This document shows positions 1 through 5,362 of a stretch of 5,362 nucleotides of DNA, one piece after another. The DNA is taken from assembly GCA_016183145.1 (NCBI GenBank), contig JACPFE010000429.1, forward strand, positions 1 through 5,362, written 5' to 3'. How positions within the stretch are numbered: the first letter of the stretch is position 1; every line of letters begins with the position of its first letter. This DNA is from Deltaproteobacteria bacterium (GTDB lineage Bacteria > Desulfobacterota > Binatia > UBA9968). The position numbers were made by a program, and so were the translations under genes. The notes beneath the pieces are model-generated. The model saw only the letters and a list, made by a program, of their open reading frames with translations, was not told the origin of the DNA and did not search any database.

Positions 1-1238
1 CCACGACCAACGAAGAGCTAGGGCTTCTCGATACTAAGATCGCGTCCGCGATCCGCAAAGCTGCCGCCGAAGTGATGGAAGGAAAACTCGATAAAGAGTT
101 CGTCGTTGACATCTTTCAAACCGGCTCCGGCACGTCAACCAACATGAACGCCAACGAAGTCATCGCCAACCGGGCATTGGAACTCCTCGGCAAGCGACGC
201 GGCAGCAGGGAAATCCATCCCAACGACCACGTGAACATGAGCCAGTCGAGCAACGATGTAATCCCAACAGCGATGCACGTCGCTGCCCTGGAGGCAATTC
301 AAAAAGAATTATTGCCCGCCCTTGGGGCATTGCGGCAGGCATTGGCGCAAAAGGCCCGGCAGTTCGACAGAGTTTTTAAAATCGGGCGCACGCATCTCAA
401 CGATGCCACCCCAATCCGGCTTGGCCAGGAATTCGAGGGTTATGCGCGGCAGATCGAATTGAGCCGCGCACGCATCAACGAGGCAGCCAACGGTCTCGAG
501 GAACTACCGCTAGGCGGAACGGCGGTCGGCACCGGGATCAATGCCCATCCGCAATTTGCGCGCCGTGCGATCAGAACGATCGCCGAGATGACCGGCCTCC
601 GGGTCCGGGAGGCGAGAAATCACTTTGAAGCCCAGGGTGCTAAAGATGCCGTGGTGCAGCTCAGCGGAACCTTGAAAACTCTCGCTGTGAGTTTAACCAA
701 GATCGCCAACGATCTGCGCTGGCTCGCTTCCGGTCCCAGGTGCGGCCTCGGCGAGATCAGCCTACCGGAAACCCAGCCCGGCTCCTCGATCATGCCCGGT
801 AAAGTCAATCCGGTGATCTGCGAAGCGGTGTTGCAGGTGGCGGCGCACGTGATCGGCTGCGATGCGACCATCACGATTTGCGGCCAAGCTGGCAATTTTG
901 AGCTCAACGCGATGATGCCGATCATGGCGCTAAAACTGATGGAAGCCATCGAGTTCACGGCCAACGTAATCACGGCCTTTACGGAAAAGTGCATCACGGG
1001 CATTGAAGCCAACCGGGAACGCTGCCGGGATATGGTGGAACACAGTCTCGCGATGGTCACGGGGCTGGCGCCGTGGGTCGGCTACGATAGGGCTGCGAAG
1101 ATCGCACAGGAAGCCCATGTGTCCGGTAAAACCGTTAGGGAAGTGGCGCGCGCTCATAAAGTTCTCCCGGATAAAAAGCTGGAGAAATTTCTCGATGCCC
1201 GGCGAATGACCCATCCGGGCATTCTAGATAAGGCATAG
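1..1238 (+). CDS. fumC: Class II fumarate hydratase (fumarase C), 5'-truncated by window edge
   Basis: This enzyme interconverts fumarate and (S)-malate in the cytoplasm, without an iron-sulfur cluster. The frame is open from base 3 to the TAG at 1236-1238, giving 411 visible codons. The usual length is about 460-470, so roughly 50-55 N-terminal residues lie outside the window. A GTG-ATG pair at 72-77 is internal: the residues before it (LGLLD, then an AI..AA.EV stretch) are normal family sequence. Landmarks are FQTGSGTSTNMNANEVIANR near 114-173, SSND at 246-257, GRTH with its catalytic-region His codon at 393-395, and the superfamily signature GSSIMPGKVNP at 780-812. GRTH rather than GRTQ, together with HPNDHVN, favours fumarase over aspartase. 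The C-terminal domain is complete. No frameshift is seen. The next gene starts 72 bases downstream on the same strand. Confidence 0.96.
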   Translation, partial: TTNEELGLLDTKIASAIRKAAAEVMEGKLDKEFVVDIFQTGSGTSTNMNANEVIANRALELLGKRRGSREIHPNDHVNMSQSSNDVIPTAMHVAALEAIQKELLPALGALRQALAQKARQFDRVFKIGRTHLNDATPIRLGQEFEGYARQIELSRARINEAANGLEELPLGGTAVGTGINAHPQFARRAIRTIAEMTGLRVREARNHFEAQGAKDAVVQLSGTLKTLAVSLTKIANDLRWLASGPRCGLGEISLPETQPGSSIMPGKVNPVICEAVLQVAAHVIGCDATITICGQAGNFELNAMMPIMALKLMEAIEFTANVITAFTEKCITGIEANRERCRDMVEHSLAMVTGLAPWVGYDRAAKIAQEAHVSGKTVREVARAHKVLPDKKLEKFLDARRMTHPGILDKA

Positions 1239-1250
1239 GGTCCAGCGTGC

Positions 1251-1268
1251 AAAGTCCCTGACTTTTTG
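1251..1268 (+). terminator. Weak candidate intrinsic terminator after fumC
   Basis: AAAGTC (1251-1256) and GACTTT (1260-1265) form a perfect 6-bp stem around a 3-base CCT loop, and a T-run (1263-1267) overlaps and follows the 3' arm. The stem has only two G-C pairs and a tight loop, so it is weak. A competing pairing of TCCCT (1255-1259) with AGGGA (1277-1281) is also possible. It may reduce read-through from fumC into the ferredoxin gene rather than stop it. Confidence 0.3.
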
Positions 1269-1300
1269 TTATTAATAGGGAAGTGATTTACTTACCATTA

Positions 1301-1307
1301 AGGGGGG
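1301..1307 (+). promoter_or_regulatory. G-run ribosome binding site of the ferredoxin gene
   Basis: An A followed by six Gs sits only three bases before the ATG at 1311. It is a strong but closely spaced Shine-Dalgarno-like purine tract. An in-frame TAA at 1299-1301 overlaps it, so no start further upstream is possible. Confidence 0.6.
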
Positions 1308-1310
1308 TTC

Positions 1311-1640
1311 ATGATTCAAAGACCGCAGCCCTATATTCGGCAAATTCACATCTGCATCAATAACCGCAACGGCGAAAGCCCGTCCTGCGGCTACAGTGGC
1401 TCTGAAGAGGTGGTCGAGGAGCTGAGAAAAGTTTGCAAGGAACGAAACCTCAAGGGCAAAGTTCGCGTAGTGAGAAGCGGCTGCCTGGACGTCTGCGCCT
1501 TCGGACCCAACATGATGATCTGGCCCGAAGGACTTTGGTATATGAAAGTCACCAAAGAAGATGTTCCGCAGATCATCGATAAATACCTCAAGCTCGAAGA
1601 GGCGGACCAGGCGAAAGAAGCCGGCGCCGCGGCCGAGTAA
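1311..1640 (+). CDS. Thioredoxin-fold [2Fe-2S] ferredoxin (Shethna/NuoE-like)
   Basis: This 109-residue soluble electron carrier has four cysteines, Cys15, Cys26, Cys58 and Cys62, spaced C-x10-C-x31-C-x3-C. That pattern fits thioredoxin-like [2Fe-2S] ferredoxins and the related NuoE/HoxE cluster domain, not plant-type ferredoxins (C-x4-C-x2-C). The segment SGCLDVCAFGPNMMIWPEG (56-74) is typical of the family's second ligand pair. Cys42 is an extra, probably non-ligand cysteine. The last 15 or so residues are a low-complexity Ala/Glu/Lys tail. There is no signal peptide or membrane segment, so it should be cytoplasmic. The start is fixed by the G-rich ribosome binding site and an in-frame stop just upstream. 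The gene lies between fumC and sdhCAB on the same strand; its redox partner cannot be read from the sequence. It is a stand-alone carrier, not a complex I subunit, as no nuo gene is near. Confidence 0.9.
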   Translation: MIQRPQPYIRQIHICINNRNGESPSCGYSGSEEVVEELRKVCKERNLKGKVRVVRSGCLDVCAFGPNMMIWPEGLWYMKVTKEDVPQIIDKYLKLEEADQAKEAGAAAE

Positions 1641-1762
1641 CCATCCTAGCGCGGTTTCACTTTCACTCCTGCTAACGGTGAAGCTCGTGGGCTATCTGGC
1701 CGGGGAATTCACCCCCTTGTCGGCCTTCGTGCGCAAATCTGCCGCAACGAGGAGCTTCAACC

Positions 1763-1791
1763 TTGACACCCCTCCGACATCCAGGTAGGAA
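1763..1791 (+). promoter_or_regulatory. Candidate sigma70-type promoter for sdhCAB
   Basis: A perfect TTGACA (-35) lies at 1763-1768, and TAGGAA follows after 17 bases at 1786-1791 as a poor -10 (T, A and one further A match). A better -10 hexamer, TAAAAT at 1793-1798, is 24 bases away, which is too far for the same -35. Transcription would start near 1798-1800 and give a short leader of about 35-40 bases before the GTG. It is supported by its position and the AT-rich surroundings; the -10 is its weak point. Confidence 0.4.
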
Positions 1792-1820
1792 ATAAAATAT
1801 TTTGACCGAACATCATTAAC

Positions 1821-1830
1821 AAAGAGGAAA
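1821..1830 (+). promoter_or_regulatory. Ribosome binding site fixing the GTG start of sdhC
   Basis: AAAGAGGAAA contains a GAGG core (1824-1827) eight bases before GTG at 1836. An in-frame TGA at 1803-1805 blocks earlier starts. No ATG occurs in frame until residue 223 of the protein, so this site effectively decides the GTG start. Confidence 0.75.
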
Positions 1831-1835
1831 CAACC

Positions 1836-2600
1836 GTGAACGGTAAAACCGCGAGCTTGGATCAGTTTCGAACTTTAAGAACCGACTCCTGGTGGCTCCA
1901 ACCTCTGCTCGTTTTCGTAGGGCTGGGAGGCTTCGTGATCTACGCCACCTGGGCCGCGCTGCAAGACGCGCACTACTTTGTCGCGCCTTATCTCTCGCCA
2001 TTCTATTCGCCCTGCATCTCGGCGAACTGCGTGCACAAGACGATCCCGCTGATCGGCTCATGGTGGAATCTGTCGCCGGCGTTCTTGGTGCTCTGGGTGC
2101 CCGGCGGTTTCCGCGCCACCTGCTATTACTATCGCAAGGCCTATTACCGATCGTTCTTCGCCTCCCCGCCCGCCTGCGCGGTGCGCGACGCCGCCGGGAG
2201 CTATAGCGGCGAGACCCGTTTTCCCTTTTTACTGCAGAATTTTCACAGATATTTTTTCTACCTGTCGCTGGTCATCCTGGCCTTTCTCTGGTGGGACTTC
2301 ATTCTGGCTTTTCGTTTTCCCGACGGTTTCGGCATAGGCGTCGGCACCGTCGTGCTCGGCGCCAACGTGTTTTTATTGTCGCTTTTCAGCCTGTCGTGCA
2401 ATTCCTGCCGGCATATCTGCGGCGGATATTTGAATTCCTTCCACAGCGCGCCGGGAAAATATAAAGCCTGGAGCTTCATCAGCCGGCTCAATGAAAAGCA
2501 CATGGAGTACGCCTGGGTGAGTCTCATCTGGGTGGCGCTGGCCGATCTCTACGTGCGCCTGTTGTCCATGGGCGTGATCCCCGATGTGAGGATTTTCTAA
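1836..2600 (+). CDS. sdhC: Complex II membrane subunit, mycobacterial Sdh1-like (type F) with Cys/His motifs
   Basis: This is the membrane anchor that passes electrons between SdhB and the quinone pool. It has 254 residues and five likely membrane segments, near 21-42, 73-95 (weaker), 137-159, 165-187 and 223-245, with no signal peptide. Its conserved-looking cores are SPFYSPC (54-60) followed by C65 and H67, FRATCYYYRKAYYR (92-105), GETRFPFLLQNFHRYFFY (125-142), SLSCNSCRHICGG (185-197) with C188, C191, H193 and C195, and HMEYAWVSL (222-230). I recognise these from actinobacterial Sdh1 membrane subunits. In M. smegmatis Sdh1 a Rieske-type [2Fe-2S] cluster (two Cys, two His) is embedded in SdhC. 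The residues here allow such a site, but I cannot assign the four ligands. It lacks the usual SdhC/SdhD two-gene layout. The start is GTG, and the TAA overlaps the sdhA ATG by one base. Confidence 0.9.
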   Translation: MNGKTASLDQFRTLRTDSWWLQPLLVFVGLGGFVIYATWAALQDAHYFVAPYLSPFYSPCISANCVHKTIPLIGSWWNLSPAFLVLWVPGGFRATCYYYRKAYYRSFFASPPACAVRDAAGSYSGETRFPFLLQNFHRYFFYLSLVILAFLWWDFILAFRFPDGFGIGVGTVVLGANVFLLSLFSLSCNSCRHICGGYLNSFHSAPGKYKAWSFISRLNEKHMEYAWVSLIWVALADLYVRLLSMGVIPDVRIF

Positions 2601-4399
2601 TGGCTGAGGAAAAGTACGAAACCCACGAATACGACGTTATCGTGATCGGCGCCGGCGGCGCCGGGTTGCGCGCCGCCGTCGAAGCATCGGCGCAAGGTGT
2701 CAAGACCGCCCTGGTCTGCAAGTCCCTGCTCGGCAAAGCCCACACGGTCATGGCCGAAGGCGGTATCGCCGCGGCGATGGGCAACGTTTATCCGGAAGAC
2801 AACTGGAAAGTTCACTTTCGCGATACCATGCGCGGCGGCAAGCTTTTGAGCAACTGGCGCATGGCGCAGATCCACGCCCAGGAATCGCCCGACCGCGTCC
2901 TTGAGCTGGAGGAATGGGGCGCGCTGTTTGACCGCCCCAAAGACGGATTGATCCTCCAGCGCGACTTCGGCGGCCATCGCTACGCGCGCCTGGCGCACGT
3001 CGGCGACCGCACCGGGTTGGAAATGATCCGCACGCTCCAGCAGCACGCCGTGCACAAGGGCATCGACGTCTACATGGAGTGCAATCTTCAGCGCCTGCTC
3101 ACCGACGCCGGCAAAATCTCTGGCGCCTTCGGCTACTGGCGCGAGAGCGGCAAGTTCATTCTGTTCAAATGCAAAGCGGTGGTGCTCGCCACCGGCGGCG
3201 GCGGCAAGGCCTGGAAGGTCACTTCCAACTCGTGGGAATACACCGGTGACGGGGTCACCATGGCCGCGGACGTCGGCGCCGATCTGATGGACATGGAGTT
3301 CATGCAGTTCCACCCGACCGGCATGGTGTGGCCGCCCAGCGTGCGCGGCATTCTGGTCACCGAAGGCGTGCGCGGCGACGGCGGCACGCTAAAAAATACC
3401 AAGGGCGAGCGCTTCATGTTTAATTACATTCCGGAGTTCTTCAAAGTCGAGACCGCCGAAACCGAAAAGGAAGCCGACGCCTGGTACGAAGACAAAAAGA
3501 ATCGGCGCACGCCGGACTTGCTGCCCCGCGACGAAGTTGCCAGGGCGATCAACTCCGAAGTCAAAGCCGGCCGCGGCACGGAGCACGGCGGCGTTTTTCT
3601 CGATATCGCGTCGCGGCGCTCGGCGGATTACATCCAGCGCCGCTTGCCCTCCATGTACCACCAGTTCAAGGAGCTCGCCGACGTCGATATCACCAAAGAG
3701 GCGATGGAAGTCGGGCCAACCTGCCACTATGCGATGGGCGGCGTGCGTGTCGACGCCGACACCACGGCAGCCACGGTGCCCGGTCTGTTCGCCGCCGGCG
3801 AAGTCGCGGCCGGCTTGCACGGCGCCAACCGCCTCGGCGGCAACTCGCTTTCCGATCTTCTGGTCTTCGGCCGTCGCGCCGGGCTCTACGCGGCCGAGTA
3901 CTGCAAGGCCCTCAAAGGAGCGCTGGCGGTGAATACGGATCAGGTCAACGCCTTCGCTCGCGAAATGCTGGCGCCGTTCGAGAGCAAGGGAAGCGAGAAC
4001 CCCTATACGATCCACGCGGATCTGCAAGAGTGCATGCAGGATTTGGTGGGCATCATTCGCGTCGAGTCGGAGTTGAAAAAAGCGCTGGAGATCATCCAGC
4101 AATTGAAGCAACGGACGCGCAATGTGAAAATCGAAGGCAACCGGCAGTACAATCCGGGCTGGCATCTCGCCCTGGACTTGCACTCCCTCCTGGGATTCTC
4201 CGAAGCGGCGACTCTGGCGGCCATCGAACGAAAAGAGAGCCGGGGCGGCCACACCCGCGACGATTATCCGAACACGGATGCGAAGTTCGCCAAGGTGAAC
4301 GTGGTGGTGCGCAAGAAAAACGGCGAGTTCGCGCTATCCCAAGAGCCTCTGCCGGAAATGCCGGACGAGCTAAAGGCACTGCTTGAGGAGAAGAAGTAA
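2600..4399 (+). CDS. sdhA: Succinate dehydrogenase/fumarate reductase flavoprotein subunit
   Basis: This 599-residue catalytic subunit oxidises succinate to fumarate, or the reverse, on FAD. It faces the cytoplasm, bound to SdhB. The dinucleotide fold GAGGAG is at 17-22. H48 in KAHTVMAEGGI matches the His that carries covalent FAD. Active-site residues in motif order are H238 (FHPTG), T254-E255 (TEGVRGDGG), R310 (PRDEVARAI, matching E. coli Arg286), H376 (CHYAMGG) and R411 (HGANRLGGNS). The tail motif ESRGGHTRDDYP (546-557) is present. The catalytic set is therefore complete. Between FHPTG and TEG the loop MVWPPSVRGILV is four residues longer than in E. coli SdhA, a feature I associate with the Sdh1 group. 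A GAGGA ribosome binding site (2588-2592) lies in the end of sdhC, and the ATG shares one base with the sdhC stop. Sequence cannot tell succinate oxidation from fumarate reduction. Confidence 0.98.
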   Translation: MAEEKYETHEYDVIVIGAGGAGLRAAVEASAQGVKTALVCKSLLGKAHTVMAEGGIAAAMGNVYPEDNWKVHFRDTMRGGKLLSNWRMAQIHAQESPDRVLELEEWGALFDRPKDGLILQRDFGGHRYARLAHVGDRTGLEMIRTLQQHAVHKGIDVYMECNLQRLLTDAGKISGAFGYWRESGKFILFKCKAVVLATGGGGKAWKVTSNSWEYTGDGVTMAADVGADLMDMEFMQFHPTGMVWPPSVRGILVTEGVRGDGGTLKNTKGERFMFNYIPEFFKVETAETEKEADAWYEDKKNRRTPDLLPRDEVARAINSEVKAGRGTEHGGVFLDIASRRSADYIQRRLPSMYHQFKELADVDITKEAMEVGPTCHYAMGGVRVDADTTAATVPGLFAAGEVAAGLHGANRLGGNSLSDLLVFGRRAGLYAAEYCKALKGALAVNTDQVNAFAREMLAPFESKGSENPYTIHADLQECMQDLVGIIRVESELKKALEIIQQLKQRTRNVKIEGNRQYNPGWHLALDLHSLLGFSEAATLAAIERKESRGGHTRDDYPNTDAKFAKVNVVVRKKNGEFALSQEPLPEMPDELKALLEEKK

Positions 4400-5148
4400 T
4401 GGCTGAGCAGCAAGTCCATATGCGGCTGTGGCGCGGCGACGCCAAGGGCGGCGAGTTTCGCGACTATCGCATCGGCGTCGGCGAAGGCATGGTGGTGCTC
4501 GACGTGATCCACGCGATCCAGGCGCAGCAGGCGAATGACCTGGCCGTGCGCTGGAACTGCAAGGCGGGCAAATGCGGCTCGTGCAGCGCGGAAGTCAACG
4601 GCAAGCCGCGCCTGATGTGCATGACGCGCATGAACACCTTCAAGCCCGGCGAAACCATCACGATCTCGCCGATGCGCGCCTTCCCGATCATCCGCGACCT
4701 CGTCACCGACGTGTCGTATAACTTTCGGAAAGCCGAGGAGATTCCGGCCTTCAAGCCAAAACCGAAAGAAGCCGACGGCACCCGCCGGATGTTTCAAGAG
4801 GACATTGATCGCGTGCAGGAGTTTCACAAGTGCATCGAATGTTTTCTCTGCCAGAACGTCTGCCACGTCATCCGCGACCACGACGACAATAAGCCGGCCT
4901 TCGCCGGGCCGCGCTTTTTCGTGCGTCTGGCATCCCTGGAAATGCACCCGCTCGATTCCAACGACCGGATGGAATTGATCCAACAGAAAGCCGGACTCGG
5001 CTACTGCAACATCACCAAGTGCTGCACCGAAGTCTGCCCTGAGCATATCCACATCACCGATAACGCCATCATCCCGCTCAAAGAACGCCTTGTGGACGAA
5101 TTTTACGACCCCGTCCGCCGCTTGTTCCGCGTATTTGCTGGAAAGTAA
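4399..5148 (+). CDS. sdhB: Succinate dehydrogenase/fumarate reductase iron-sulfur subunit
   Basis: This 249-residue subunit wires FAD in SdhA to SdhC through three clusters. The plant-type ferredoxin domain has [2Fe-2S] ligands C54, C59, C62 and C74. The helical C-terminal domain has C145, C148, C151 and C213 for [4Fe-4S], and C155, C203 and C209 for [3Fe-4S], by analogy with E. coli SdhB. An additional Cys208 sits beside ligand Cys209 (TKCCTEVCP). The E. coli quinone-pocket residues Pro160, Trp164 and His207 correspond by motif offset to His156, Asp160 and Asn204, so the quinone site must be built differently. The stretches KCIECFLCQNVCHVIRD and AFAGPRFFVR are ones I recognise from mycobacterial Sdh1-type SdhB. 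A GAGGAG ribosome binding site (4385-4390) lies in the end of sdhA, and the ATG overlaps the sdhA stop by one base. No clear terminator follows. Confidence 0.98.
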   Translation: MAEQQVHMRLWRGDAKGGEFRDYRIGVGEGMVVLDVIHAIQAQQANDLAVRWNCKAGKCGSCSAEVNGKPRLMCMTRMNTFKPGETITISPMRAFPIIRDLVTDVSYNFRKAEEIPAFKPKPKEADGTRRMFQEDIDRVQEFHKCIECFLCQNVCHVIRDHDDNKPAFAGPRFFVRLASLEMHPLDSNDRMELIQQKAGLGYCNITKCCTEVCPEHIHITDNAIIPLKERLVDEFYDPVRRLFRVFAGK

Positions 5149-5219
5149 ACCTTCCCAAAATCGCAATTGTTTCGCGCCCCTTAGCGGGACATAAGATTTC
5201 TATCCCTGAATATTCTCTT
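5149..5219. other. Short spacer after sdhB, no gene or clear terminator
   Basis: No reading frame is supported here. Only weak hairpins can be drawn, for example GGG (5186-5188) with CCC (5204-5206), and none has a T-tract, so the end of the sdh transcript is not visible. Confidence 0.5.
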
Positions 5220-5289
5220 GCGCCTGGGGCGATTCGAACGAACGACCTATGGTTCCAGAGAGGAATTCCGCCGTATCTCCAACAGGCTC
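5220..5289 (-). pseudogene. Degenerate tRNA-like segment (probable tRNA remnant)
   Basis: Read on the minus strand, this 70-base segment has tRNA geometry. GAGCCTG at its 5' end pairs 6 of 7 with CAGGCGC at its 3' end. Next to that 3' arm is a T-arm with the exact box B core GTTCGAATC, seven-base loop TTCGAAT (5232-5238) and AGGTC as variable loop. A seven-base stretch, CTCTGGA (5254-5260), falls at the anticodon-loop position with U33 and a purine at 37, and would read CUG. However, the T-stem pairs only 3 of 5, the anticodon stem pairs 2 of 5, the D-arm does not fold, and no CCA is encoded. It is best seen as a decayed tRNA or a tRNA-derived attachment-site remnant, not a working gene. Chance resemblance is possible. 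Confidence 0.4.
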
Positions 5290-5362
5290 AGACCTACTCA
5301 GTTCAGTGAAACATTTCCGTTAGAGAATGCTGTGGCAGATTCCAGCAGGACCATTTCGGCTC
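5290..5362. other. Unassigned sequence at right window edge
   Basis: No gene can be supported here. On the minus strand, short open frames enter from the right edge and end within about 45-65 bases. One could be the last residues of a neighbouring gene, but nothing recognisable is encoded. Confidence 0.3.

Larger units (their letters stand above)
1641..1835 (+). other. Intergenic region upstream of sdhC with inverted repeats and leader
   Basis: These 195 bases separate the ferredoxin and sdhC genes and contain no credible gene. GAAGCTC (1680-1686) is matched by GAGCTTC (1752-1758). Nested inside are GGCCG (1698-1702) with CGGCC (1721-1725) and GGG (1703-1705) with CCC (about 1712-1714), around an AATTCA loop. 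The 3' part turns AT-rich (1788-1803) and holds a promoter candidate and the sdhC ribosome binding site. The repeats lie before the promoter -35, so they could be an operator, or an RNA fold at the end of the ferredoxin transcript. Which one cannot be told from one sequence. Confidence 0.5.

Noticed and set aside
72..77. GTG-ATG as the start of fumC
   Set aside because: The frame is open to the window edge, and the upstream residues match normal fumarase sequence, so the true start is outside the window.
1266..1294. Promoter before the ferredoxin gene (TTGTTA, 17 bases, TACTTA)
   Set aside because: The -10 matches consensus only in its first two bases, so this is too weak to call.
1561..1788. 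75-codon + strand frame running from the ferredoxin gene into the gap before sdhC
   Set aside because: Its first part is an alternate frame of the ferredoxin gene, its composition is Arg/Ser-rich, and no ribosome binding site or recognisable domain is seen.
1892..2206. 104-codon + strand frame within sdhC
   Set aside because: It is an Arg/Ala-rich alternate frame of a clearly real membrane protein gene.
2597..5166. Long minus-strand open frames opposite sdhA and sdhB (about 238, 287 and 300 codons)
   Set aside because: They lie opposite genes with complete, recognisable protein motifs. Their translations show no known motif, and GC-rich codon use often leaves antisense frames open. They are shadows.
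5186..5206. Terminator after sdhB
   Set aside because: The GGG/CCC stem is short and bulged and has no T-tract after it.
5317..5362. C-terminal end of a minus-strand gene, possibly an integrase, entering from the right edge
   Set aside because: Only about 14-20 codons are visible in either candidate frame, and they match nothing I recognise. Proximity to the tRNA-like remnant alone is not evidence.

Overview
The window carries a compact block of TCA-cycle and respiratory genes, all on the + strand. In order they are a class II fumarase (fumC, cut by the left edge), a small thioredoxin-fold [2Fe-2S] ferredoxin, and a three-gene complex II operon, sdhC-sdhA-sdhB. The last 214 bases hold no convincing gene, but they contain a minus-strand segment with the geometry of a decayed tRNA.

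The most distinctive point is the class of complex II. The 254-residue membrane subunit has about five membrane segments and two Cys/His-rich motifs, and SdhA and SdhB carry signature stretches that I associate with mycobacterial Sdh1. That enzyme has been described as 'type F' complex II, with a Rieske-type [2Fe-2S] cluster inside the membrane subunit. The assignment rests on motif recognition from memory, not on an alignment.

Layout: fumC (to 1238); a 72-base gap with a weak hairpin and T-run; ferredoxin (1311-1640); a 195-base gap with an inverted-repeat region, a TTGACA promoter candidate and the sdhC ribosome binding site; sdhC (GTG start, 1836-2600); sdhA (2600-4399); sdhB (4399-5148). 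Both sdh junctions are one-base TAATG overlaps, so the three subunits are probably translated in a coupled way. The tail (5149-5362) holds the tRNA-like remnant at 5220-5289.

How the genes fit together: SdhAB interconverts succinate and fumarate, SdhC links this to the membrane quinone pool, and FumC interconverts fumarate and malate. The block therefore covers succinate-fumarate-malate in either direction. The ferredoxin is a plausible but unproven electron carrier or assembly-related partner.

Organism: a bacterium with GC-rich coding sequence, but less extreme than a typical high-GC actinomycete, and with AT-rich patches between genes. A soil or sediment lineage such as a deltaproteobacterial-like, Binatia, NC10 or Rokubacteria group would fit. 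This is a guess; the sequence alone does not settle it.
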